A stretch of 6,163 nucleotides of DNA from Bacteroidota bacterium (GTDB taxonomy: Bacteria > Bacteroidota > Bacteroidia > Chitinophagales > Chitinophagaceae): assembly GCA_030831005.1 (NCBI GenBank), contig JAURLW010000110.1:1-6163 (forward strand), written 5' to 3'. This document shows positions 1-6,155 of this stretch, piece after piece (position 1 is the stretch's first letter; the number at the start of each line of letters is the position of its first letter). The position numbers and the translations under genes were made by a program. The notes under the pieces were generated by a model. That model saw only the letters and a list, made by a program, of their open reading frames with translations. It was not told the origin of the DNA and searched no databases.

Positions 1-942
1 ATAGGCAACCGGTGCTTTTATAGCATCAGGATAACTTCCGTTTGGATAAAAATCGGTATAGTTCATCATACCTGTCAAAACAAGAGAAACCAAAATATAA
101 AGAACGGTGCACACTAATAAAGAGGCAACAATAGCAAAAGGAACATCTTTTTTAGGATTGATCGCTTCACCAGCTTGCGTACTTACGGCATCAAATCCAA
201 CATATGCAAAAAAGATAGCTGCAGCACCTGAAAAAACACCACCCCAACCGTAAGCTTCTACTGCTTTTCCTTCTCTAATAATAGTAGTTGCTTCCGGAAT
301 AAAAGGATGCCAATTAGCCACATGAATACAAAAAGCACCAGCAATTATTACAAAAAGAACTGCGGTTACTTTCATGATCACAATAATATTATTTGCTTTA
401 GCTGCTTCTTTGGTACCCTTAACTAATAAAGCAGTCACTAATAAAACAATTAAAGTAGCTGGCAAATTCATAGAGAACCCATCGCCCGTGTAACTTGCCG
501 GATCTTGTGTCAGATATAAGGGCAATTCTAAATTAAATAAGTGTAGTAGTTTATTAAAATAACCCGACCAACTTACGGCCACTGTCATAGAACCCATGGC
601 ATATTCTAAAATCAAACCCCAGCCAATAATCCAAGCAAATAATTCCCCAATAGTACCATATGCGTAGGCATACGCTGAACCTTCAACGGGTATCATACTT
701 GCAAATTCAGAATAACATAACGCTGCAAAGACACAAGCAATACCAGCAAAAACAAAAGATAAAGCCAAAGCTGGTCCAGCATGATAATAGGCACCGGTTC
801 CCGTTAACACAAATATACCGCCACCAATAATAGCACCAATACCAATAGCCGTTAGGCTCCATTTTCCTAATACTCTCTTTAATTCACTTTTTTTCATATC
901 CGATTCAAAAGATTCAATCGGCTTTTTGATAAATAAATTCAT
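1..942 (-). CDS. APC-superfamily amino acid permease (cationic amino acid transporter type), C-terminus cut off by window edge
   Basis: Reading the minus strand from ATG at 942 gives 314 codons without a stop to base 1, so the gene is partial. Seen: a short basic cytoplasmic N-terminus (MNLFIKKPIESF), then several hydrophobic segments. TM1 carries GAIIGGGIF (residues 37-45), the unwound-helix motif that in APC transporters binds the substrate's amino and carboxyl groups. YSEFASMIPVEGSAYAYAY (77-95) and the TM6 region FFAYVGFDAVSTQAGEAINP (244-263) are hallmarks of the YfnA/CAT-type branch. Family knowledge: these inner-membrane proteins have 12 or more helices and roughly 450-550 residues, so about the last third is missing. 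They import amino acids by proton symport or exchange; the substrate cannot be told from this part. The start at 942 is preferred over the internal Met at residue 16 because MNLF-K-P-IES is a common N-terminus in this family. It is divergent from the secreted-protein gene at 1051. Confidence 0.9.
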   Translation of the reverse strand, partial: MNLFIKKPIESFESDMKKSELKRVLGKWSLTAIGIGAIIGGGIFVLTGTGAYYHAGPALALSFVFAGIACVFAALCYSEFASMIPVEGSAYAYAYGTIGELFAWIIGWGLILEYAMGSMTVAVSWSGYFNKLLHLFNLELPLYLTQDPASYTGDGFSMNLPATLIVLLVTALLVKGTKEAAKANNIIVIMKVTAVLFVIIAGAFCIHVANWHPFIPEATTIIREGKAVEAYGWGGVFSGAAAIFFAYVGFDAVSTQAGEAINPKKDVPFAIVASLLVCTVLYILVSLVLTGMMNYTDFYPNGSYPDAIKAPVAY

Positions 943-965
943 GGATATTACATATTTTAATTCGA

Positions 966-973
966 CTAAGATA
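966..973 (-). promoter_or_regulatory. Candidate -7 element of the permease gene
   Basis: The minus strand reads TATCTTAG here, one mismatch from the Bacteroidota -7 consensus TAnnTTTG. It ends 23 bases before the permease ATG, the same distance as for the better-matching element of the PLP enzyme gene. No clear TTG-type -33 element was found. This is a weak call resting mostly on position. Confidence 0.35.
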
Positions 974-1017
974 AAAGTATTAACGGAATTTTACTATTAA
1001 AAGAGTATTATTTCCAT

Positions 1018-1025
1018 TAACTTTG
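1018..1025 (+). promoter_or_regulatory. Candidate -7 element of the secreted-protein gene
   Basis: TAACTTTG is an exact match to the Bacteroidota -7 consensus TAnnTTTG and ends 25 bases before the ATG at 1051. Transcription would start a few bases downstream, giving a leader of about 20 bases or less. No obvious -33 TTG lies upstream. With the opposing element at 966-973, it makes the 943-1050 gap a divergent promoter region. Confidence 0.55.
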
Positions 1026-1050
1026 ATGAAATTTTTTCTATACCCTATTC

Positions 1051-1779
1051 ATGTATCGTTTACTTTTTATAATACTTACTCTACAATTTATTGTTTTAAC
1101 TGCCTATGCGCAGCAACGCGGTCAGCTTCCAAATGTTGCCATAACACAAAATAAAAATACAGTAGAATTGAAATGGTTTTGCCAATATGAAGGAGTACAC
1201 GCTATTTCTATAGAACGTTCATTGGATAGTGGAGAAAATTATAATAGAATTGGAGAGCCGAACACTATCAAAAAAGGCGAACAATTATTTACTGACACCC
1301 ACCCCGTTTGCGGTAGTAATTGGTATCGAGTTCAATTAGAGTTCAATTCAGGATTACTTTGGAATAGTCAAGTGGCTAAAATATATATGGATAGTAATCA
1401 GTTTTACTTTAATAAAAAGAACTTACCTATCATACCCGAACAGGATTCCCTATTTACAGGTAAAAAAAAGAATACGTTATTGGTTGCTAATGATACGAAT
1501 ATAGATAACATTGATGCCTACTCTTATTTTAAATCATTATACATCAACACTTTACCTGCAAATGGTAATATTTTGGTTACCCTTAACGATGGCGATATTC
1601 ATAATTATACGATCAAATTTTTAGATCAATATGAGCATTTTCTATTTCAAGTAGATGGAATTAAAGAAAAAAGCTATTCCATAGACAAGCGCAATTTCCC
1701 TCGTAAAGGTGTTTATAAGTTTCAATTATACAAAAACAAAGAAGTATTGGAAATAGGCTACGTAAGTGTATTTTTTTAA
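1051..1779 (+). CDS. Secreted beta-rich protein of unknown function, FN3-like N-terminal half
   Basis: I do not recognise this 242-residue protein as a named family. Seen: residues 1-20 form a classical signal peptide with a hydrophobic core (LLFIILTLQFIVLTA) and an A-Y-A cleavage site before QQRG; no lipobox cysteine follows, so it is probably not a lipoprotein. Residues about 28-112 show alternating strand patterns (VELKWFCQYEG, ISIERSLDSGENY, NWYRVQLE) like the FN3-type beta-sandwich repeats common in Bacteroidota exported proteins. Cys44 and Cys87, the only cysteines in the mature chain, could form a disulfide. Residues about 120-155 are a polar linker. Residues about 158-242 form a second beta-rich unit ending GVYKFQLYKNKEVLEIGYVS, loosely like a type IX secretion sorting domain, though the usual PNP-type motif is absent. 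Inferred location is periplasm, outer membrane or outside the cell. It lies alone between divergent permease and fusA promoters, so the context gives no function. Confidence 0.8.
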   Translation: MYRLLFIILTLQFIVLTAYAQQRGQLPNVAITQNKNTVELKWFCQYEGVHAISIERSLDSGENYNRIGEPNTIKKGEQLFTDTHPVCGSNWYRVQLEFNSGLLWNSQVAKIYMDSNQFYFNKKNLPIIPEQDSLFTGKKKNTLLVANDTNIDNIDAYSYFKSLYINTLPANGNILVTLNDGDIHNYTIKFLDQYEHFLFQVDGIKEKSYSIDKRNFPRKGVYKFQLYKNKEVLEIGYVSVFF

Positions 1780-1799
1780 TTCTCCTTTCATTAATATAG

Positions 1800-1835
1800 A
1801 ATTTTTAATTGAATAGCACTTTTTAATTAAAAATT
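1800..1835. repeat. A/T-only 11-bp inverted repeat in front of the fusA promoter
   Basis: AATTTTTAATT at 1800-1810 is perfectly repeated in inverse as AATTAAAAATT at 1825-1835, separated by 14 bases. The right arm ends two bases before the -7 element of fusA, so the repeat covers the place where the -33 region would sit. It could be an operator, an A/T-rich upstream promoter element, or chance in a very A/T-rich gap. It is a poor candidate for a terminator of the preceding gene because the stem has no G-C pair and no proper T-run follows it. Confidence 0.5.
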
Positions 1836-1837
1836 AT

Positions 1838-1845
1838 TACCTTTG
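1838..1845 (+). promoter_or_regulatory. -7 promoter element of fusA
   Basis: TACCTTTG matches the Bacteroidota sigma-factor consensus TAnnTTTG exactly and is followed by CACCC, a familiar context for strong promoters in this phylum. It ends 46 bases before the fusA ATG, implying an A/T-rich leader of roughly 40 bases. That is longer than the leaders inferred for the other genes here. No clear -33 TTG was found; that region is the A/T inverted repeat. There is no Shine-Dalgarno sequence; the leader ends in AACTAAAACA, the A-rich type typical of this phylum. Confidence 0.75.
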
Positions 1846-1891
1846 CACCCTATTTTACTTAAATTTTACACTTAATTTAATAACTAAAACA

Positions 1892-4039
1892 ATGGCTGAT
1901 TTACGCTTACAGCGCAACTTTGGTATTGCAGCACATATTGATGCTGGTAAAACCACTACTACAGAACGTATTCTTTACTACACGGGAGTAAACCACAAAA
2001 TTGGTGAAGTGCACGAAGGTGCTGCTACCATGGACTGGATGGCTCAAGAACAAGAGAGAGGTATCACTATTACTTCTGCTGCTACCACTTGTTTTTGGAA
2101 TTTCCCTACAGAGCAAGGTAAACCTTTACCTAATTCTCAAAAATATAAATTCAATATCATCGATACTCCAGGTCACGTGGACTTTACCGTAGAGGTAGAG
2201 CGTTCTATGCGTGTATTAGATGGTCTTGTAGCTTTATTCTCTGCGGTAGATGGTGTTGAACCGCAATCTGAAACCGTATGGCGTCAAGCTAATCGTTACC
2301 GTGTACCTCGTATCGGTTTCGTAAATAAAATGGATCGTATTGGTGCAGACTTCTTAATGGTTGTGCAACAAGTAAAAGATATGTTAGGTGCTAAAGCAGT
2401 GCCTTTACAATTACCTATCGGTGCTGAAGATAACTTCAAAGGTGTGGTAGACTTAATAACAATGAAATCTATCGTTTGGGATGATTCTACGCAAGGTATG
2501 ACTTATGTAGAAGGTGAAATTCCTGCTGATATGGTGGAAGAAGCACAATTATGGAGAGCTGGTTTAGTAGAAGCTGTAGCTGAATATGATGACCAATTAA
2601 TGGAGAAATTCTTCGAAGATCCTAATAGTATCTCTGTTGATGAAATCCACGAAGCAGTTCGTAAAGCAACCATCGATTTAAGCATTATCCCTATGCTTTG
2701 CGGTTCTTCATACAAAAATAAAGGCGTTCAAAAAATGTTAGATTGCGTTATTCGCTATCTACCTAGCCCTGTAGATGTTGAAGATACAAAAGGTGTTAAT
2801 CCAGATAACGGAGAAGAAATCTTCCGTAAACCAAGTGCAAAAGAACCATTTGCTGCCTTAGCATTTAAAATTATGACCGATCCTTTCGTAGGTCGTTTAG
2901 CCTTCTTCCGTGCTTATTCTGGTCACTTAGATTCTGGTTCGTATGTATTAAACGTACGTACTGGTAAAAATGAGCGTATCAGTCGTATCATGCAGATGCA
3001 CGCTAATAAACAAAACCCAATCGATTTTATCGAAGCTGGTGATATTGGAGCAGCAGTTGGATTTAAAGATATCAAAACGGGTGATACCCTTTGCGATGAA
3101 AAACATCCAATTGTTTTAGAAAACATGTTCATTCCAGAACCGGTTATCTCTATCGCAGTTGAGCCTAAAACTCAAGCAGACGTTGATAAAATGGGTATGG
3201 CAATCGCTAAATTAGTTGAAGAAGATCCTACTTTAAGAGTTAAAACAGATGAAGAAACTGGTCAAACCATCTTAAGTGGTATGGGTGAGTTACACTTAGA
3301 AATTATCGTTGACCGTATGCGTCGCGAATTTAAAGTGGAAATCAACCAAGGTAATCCTCAAGTAGCATACAAAGAAGCATTTACATTGAAAATCGAACAC
3401 CGTGAAGTATTCAAAAAACAATCTGGTGGTCGTGGTAAATTTGCCGACATTATGTTTGAAATTGGCCCTGCTGAAGAAGAATTCTTAGCTCAAGGTAAAG
3501 GTCAATTCCAATTCATTAACGATATCTTCGGAGGTTCTATCCCTCGTGAGTTTATCCCTGCAATCCAAAAAGGTTTTGAAACATCAATGACTAACGGTCC
3601 TTTAGCTGGTTATCCAATCGAAAGTATGCGTGTTCGTATCTTTGATGGTTCTTTCCACCAAGTTGACTCGGATTCTATGTCATTTGAATTGTGTGCTCGT
3701 TCTGGTTTCCGTGAGGCAGGTAGAAAAGCAAAAACAGTTCTTTTAGAACCAATCATGAAAGTAGAGGTTACAACTCCAGATCAATACATGGGTGATGTAA
3801 CTGGTGACTTAAACCGTCGTCGTGCTATGCTAGAAGGTATGGACACTCGTGCAGGTGCTCAAGTTATCCGTGCTAAAGTTCCATTAAGCGAAATGTTCGG
3901 TTATGTAACTCAGTTACGTTCTCTTTCTTCTGGTCGTGCATCTTCTACTATGGAGTTTAGTCACTACGCTCCAGCTCCTCGTAATATCGAAGAAGAAGTA
4001 GTAGCAAAATCAAAAGGTAAAAACAAAAACGAAGACTAA
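1892..4039 (+). CDS. fusA: Translation elongation factor G (EF-G)
   Basis: Complete 715-residue EF-G, the GTPase that drives tRNA-mRNA translocation on the ribosome and, with RRF, ribosome recycling. Seen: P-loop AHIDAGKT (14-21), switch I RGITI (56-60), DTPGH with catalytic His95 (91-95), NKMD (145-148) and the G5 motif GSS (271-273). Domain II follows (about 315-410), then domain III with SGMGELHLEIIVDRM, domain IV with QSGGRGKF and the tip loop DGSFHQVDSD (His589, matching the decoding-site contact residue), and domain V with PLSEMFGYVTQLRSLSSGRA. Compared with E. coli EF-G it has about six extra residues between Trp69 and the NIIDTPGH strand, and a charged KGKNKNED tail. Glycine is mostly GGT and arginine mostly CGT, as expected for a highly expressed gene, so this is probably the main EF-G rather than a divergent paralogue. 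It has its own promoter and terminator, and no ribosomal protein gene adjoins it. Confidence 0.98.
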   Translation: MADLRLQRNFGIAAHIDAGKTTTTERILYYTGVNHKIGEVHEGAATMDWMAQEQERGITITSAATTCFWNFPTEQGKPLPNSQKYKFNIIDTPGHVDFTVEVERSMRVLDGLVALFSAVDGVEPQSETVWRQANRYRVPRIGFVNKMDRIGADFLMVVQQVKDMLGAKAVPLQLPIGAEDNFKGVVDLITMKSIVWDDSTQGMTYVEGEIPADMVEEAQLWRAGLVEAVAEYDDQLMEKFFEDPNSISVDEIHEAVRKATIDLSIIPMLCGSSYKNKGVQKMLDCVIRYLPSPVDVEDTKGVNPDNGEEIFRKPSAKEPFAALAFKIMTDPFVGRLAFFRAYSGHLDSGSYVLNVRTGKNERISRIMQMHANKQNPIDFIEAGDIGAAVGFKDIKTGDTLCDEKHPIVLENMFIPEPVISIAVEPKTQADVDKMGMAIAKLVEEDPTLRVKTDEETGQTILSGMGELHLEIIVDRMRREFKVEINQGNPQVAYKEAFTLKIEHREVFKKQSGGRGKFADIMFEIGPAEEEFLAQGKGQFQFINDIFGGSIPREFIPAIQKGFETSMTNGPLAGYPIESMRVRIFDGSFHQVDSDSMSFELCARSGFREAGRKAKTVLLEPIMKVEVTTPDQYMGDVTGDLNRRRAMLEGMDTRAGAQVIRAKVPLSEMFGYVTQLRSLSSGRASSTMEFSHYAPAPRNIEEEVVAKSKGKNKNED

Positions 4040-4060
4040 TTCCTTTTGTTTTCATAATAC

Positions 4061-4087
4061 AAAGTCTCCCTTTTGGGAGGCTTTTTT
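4061..4087 (+). terminator. Rho-independent terminator of fusA
   Basis: AGTCTCCC (4063-4070) pairs with GGGAGGCT (4075-4082) around a TTTT loop, with one G-T wobble, and runs straight into six T residues (4082-4087). Flanking A/T pairs at 4061-4062 can lengthen the stem. It begins 21 bases after the fusA stop codon and separates fusA from the SDR gene. Confidence 0.92.
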
Positions 4088-4104
4088 ATTTGTAAGCATT
4101 TATC

Positions 4105-4112
4105 AACATTTG
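4105..4112 (+). promoter_or_regulatory. Tentative -7 element of the SDR gene
   Basis: AACATTTG differs from TAnnTTTG at one position and ends exactly 23 bases before the chosen ATG at 4136. No -33 element is convincing, since the expected place is the T-run of the fusA terminator. It is proposed because the terminator upstream implies the SDR gene needs its own promoter. Confidence 0.3.
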
Positions 4113-4135
4113 CTGTTTTAAGTTGTTTTATAGAT

Positions 4136-4828
4136 ATGGCAAATTATTTAATCATTGGCGCTTCCTCCGGAATAGGCGCACAAATAGCTCAGGATTTATT
4201 AACATCAGGACACCAAGTTTGGGGCTCTTATCGTAATCATCCGATTACAGATCAGCGTATACAATCCTTTCATTTTGATTCAAGTGATACTTTAAGTAAG
4301 CTTCCTAATGAATTACCAGAAACGCTTGATGGTTTCGTATACTGTGTGGGCAGTATTCAACTTGCACCAATTTCAAGAGTTAATACAAGTAATTTATCCG
4401 TAGATATTCAAAATCAGCTAATTAAGTTAGTTGAATTATTACAACATATTTTCCCTAAACTTAAAAAATCAAGCCATGCTAGTGTGGTATTATTTTCCTC
4501 TGTAGCTGTGCAGTTAGGCTTACCTTTTCATACGCAGGTTGGTATAGTCAAAGGAGCCATTGAAGGCTTAAGCAAATCCTTGGCTGCAGAATGGGCACCT
4601 AGTATTCGAGTGAATACGATTGCACCATCGTTGACGGATACACCCCTTGCCGAACCATTGCTGAATACCCCAGAAAAGAAATTAGCAAACGATCAGCGTC
4701 ACCCTTTAAAAAGAATTGGAACCGTAGAAGACATTTCAAATATGGCCTGTTTCTTACTCAGTGAAAAATCGTCGTGGATTACCGCGCAAGTTTTGCATGT
4801 TGATGGCGGTATGCAAGCCATCAAATAA
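4136..4828 (+). CDS. Short-chain dehydrogenase/reductase (SDR) family protein with atypical active site
   Basis: A 230-residue Rossmann-fold protein of classical SDR length. Seen: nucleotide-binding motif IGASSGIG (7-14), with Arg33 just after strand 2 where NADP(H)-preferring members often have a basic residue. Asp48 lies in HFDSSD. YCVG (69-72) stands where NNAG is usual. The end is typical of the family: RVNTIAPSLTDTPLA (158-172), HPLKRIGTVEDISNMACFLLS (189-209) and VDGGM (222-226). Lys139 and Ser122 keep the classical spacing of 17, but the tyrosine expected four residues before the lysine is Val135, and the helix-4 asparagine aligns with Gln94. Ordinary Tyr-dependent carbonyl/alcohol redox chemistry is therefore doubtful; the substrate is unknown. 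The ATG at 4136 is chosen because MANYLIIGASSGIG starts directly with strand 1. Reading upstream in frame to TTG at 4073 would put the N-terminus inside the fusA terminator. It stands between two terminators and is probably transcribed alone. Confidence 0.9.
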   Translation: MANYLIIGASSGIGAQIAQDLLTSGHQVWGSYRNHPITDQRIQSFHFDSSDTLSKLPNELPETLDGFVYCVGSIQLAPISRVNTSNLSVDIQNQLIKLVELLQHIFPKLKKSSHASVVLFSSVAVQLGLPFHTQVGIVKGAIEGLSKSLAAEWAPSIRVNTIAPSLTDTPLAEPLLNTPEKKLANDQRHPLKRIGTVEDISNMACFLLSEKSSWITAQVLHVDGGMQAIK

Positions 4829-4831
4829 ATA

Positions 4832-4863
4832 AAAGAAGGCAAAGTTTTTACCTTGCCTTTTTT
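4832..4863. terminator. Probable bidirectional terminator between convergent SDR and PLP-enzyme genes
   Basis: AAGGCAA (4836-4842) pairs with TTGCCTT (4853-4859) around a 10-base loop, and A/T flanks extend the stem. On the plus strand the 3' arm runs into a T-tract (4858-4863), a good terminator for the SDR gene that ends at 4828. On the minus strand the same hairpin is followed by CTTTTATTTATTT, a weaker tract that could serve the PLP-enzyme gene ending at 4882. Confidence 0.8.
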
Positions 4864-4881
4864 AATACTATGGCTTAATGC

Positions 4882-6132
4882 TTAAATATTTTCAAGTGCT
4901 TGCGCTATATCAGTAATGATATCGGTGTAATGCTCAACGCCAACGGATAGTCGAACCATCTTCTCGCTAATACTTAATTGTTGTTTCAAGGCAGGTTCCA
5001 CGTCTACATGGGTCATCGTTGCTGGATGTTCGGCTAAGCTCTCTGTACTTCCTAAGCTAACTGCTAATTTTATAAGCTGTAGCGCATTTAAAAATCTAAA
5101 CGCTTCATTTTCGCCCCCTTTGATATCAAAAGAAATCATAGCTCCATTAGATATGCATTGTTTTTGCTTGATAGCATATACCCTAGTGTTTTTCGCAGTG
5201 ATATTGCCCAAATAATAAACCTTTTCAACTTTGGGATGTGTATTTAAAAAGGCTGCCACATGCTCCGCATTAAGGGCTTGTGCATCCATTCTGAGCTTTA
5301 GCGTTTCAAGACTACGTAATAATAACCAAGCCGTGTTGGGACTAGCCATATTACCCAAAAAAGTACGCATTGCCCTTACTCTAGCCATAAGTGCTTCATT
5401 GCCCAAACAAGCACCCGCTATAACATCGCTATGACCACCAATGTATTTTGTTGCAGAATACAAGACCAAATCGGCACCATGTGCTAAAGGATGTTGCCAC
5501 AAGGGGCCCATATAAGTATTGTCGATGGCAACGTAAACGGATTTATTGGGCGAACTATAATGCTCAGCTAAATCCTTACACATGGCAATATCAATTAAAT
5601 CATTAGTTGGATTGGCAGGTGTCTCTGCATATACTAAGGCTATTTTATCGGAAACACCTAAGGCATCTATTTGCGCTAAAATGGATTCTTTAGATTGACC
5701 AACAGTAAATGAAATGGCGTTAATGCCAAATTTAGGTAGTACTTTTTTTATAAAATGATCAGTGCCGCCGTACAATGGACTACTGATGAGCACATAATCA
5801 CCGGGCTTTAAAAATTCTAATAACACGGTAGTGATCGCTGCCATTCCACTTTCGAATACGGCACATGCAGCTGCATCATCCCAAAGGGCTAAACGATTTT
5901 CTAAAATTTCTAAATCTGGATTATTGATTCGGCTATAGATAAGGCCCATTTCTTCCCCATCTTGTTGGTCTCTATGGCCATAGGCTAATTCGAAAAAAGC
6001 TTTACCTTCTTCGGCAGTAGCAAACACAAAAGTGGAAGTTTGGAAAATAGGACATTTTATTGCCCCTTCAGAGAGAGATGGCTTGTAGCCATAAGTCATC
6101 ATTTGACTTTCAGGTTTTAATTTAGGATACAT
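4882..6132 (-). CDS. Cystathionine gamma-synthase family PLP-dependent enzyme (Cys/Met metabolism)
   Basis: A complete 416-residue fold-type I enzyme of the Cys/Met-metabolism family, cytosolic and usually tetrameric. Seen: YSR (66-68), which binds the PLP phosphate of the partner subunit; ESGMAA (94-99), phosphate loop; Tyr121 in LYGGT, which stacks on the PLP ring; Asp204 in DNTY, which contacts the pyridine nitrogen; SATKYIGGHSD (226-236) with Lys229 as the Schiff-base lysine; SLGSTESLAEHPATMTH (359-375); and RLSVGVE (394-400), whose Arg394 should bind the substrate carboxylate. The active site is intact. Family members make cystathionine from an activated homoserine and cysteine, cleave cystathionine, eliminate methionine to methanethiol, or form homocysteine. 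Gly123 stands where methionine gamma-lyases usually have cysteine, which argues against that activity. The loop before YSR (about 46-63, charged) is long, as in a subgroup usually annotated only as 'cystathionine gamma-synthase family', so no gene symbol is given. It is convergent with the SDR gene. Confidence 0.93.
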   Translation of the reverse strand: MYPKLKPESQMMTYGYKPSLSEGAIKCPIFQTSTFVFATAEEGKAFFELAYGHRDQQDGEEMGLIYSRINNPDLEILENRLALWDDAAACAVFESGMAAITTVLLEFLKPGDYVLISSPLYGGTDHFIKKVLPKFGINAISFTVGQSKESILAQIDALGVSDKIALVYAETPANPTNDLIDIAMCKDLAEHYSSPNKSVYVAIDNTYMGPLWQHPLAHGADLVLYSATKYIGGHSDVIAGACLGNEALMARVRAMRTFLGNMASPNTAWLLLRSLETLKLRMDAQALNAEHVAAFLNTHPKVEKVYYLGNITAKNTRVYAIKQKQCISNGAMISFDIKGGENEAFRFLNALQLIKLAVSLGSTESLAEHPATMTHVDVEPALKQQLSISEKMVRLSVGVEHYTDIITDIAQALENI

Positions 6133-6155
6133 GATAACAGATTTTTAAGATGCGG

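Noticed and set aside
895..897. Internal Met (residue 16) as an alternative permease start
   Set aside because: The upstream MNLF-K-P-IES stretch resembles the usual N-terminus of this transporter family, and the candidate -7 element is spaced to the ATG at 942.
1800..1835. A/T inverted repeat as terminator of the secreted-protein gene
   Set aside because: The stem lacks G-C pairs and a following T-run, and it adjoins the fusA -7 element, so a regulatory role or chance fits better.
1907..2116. Minus-strand open frame of 69 codons inside fusA
   Set aside because: It lies wholly antisense to a strongly conserved coding region, has no promoter or recognisable domain, and its composition is that of reversed EF-G codons.
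2001..2192. Plus-strand open frame of 63 codons overlapping fusA in another frame
   Set aside because: It is a shifted reading of the conserved GTPase domain; the leucine run comes from out-of-frame reading of the switch I region.
2503..3132. Two further minus-strand open frames (2503-2715 and 2923-3132) inside fusA
   Set aside because: Antisense shadows of EF-G without their own start signals or protein features.
1892..4039. EF-G as a specialised paralogue (such as an EF-G II or a ribosome-protection protein)
   Set aside because: All canonical EF-G motifs, including the domain IV tip loop, are preserved and codon use looks like a highly expressed gene. The unusual location alone is not enough.
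5231..5434. Plus-strand open frame of 67 codons inside the PLP-enzyme gene
   Set aside because: Antisense to the conserved region downstream of the PLP lysine, with no promoter or recognisable domain.
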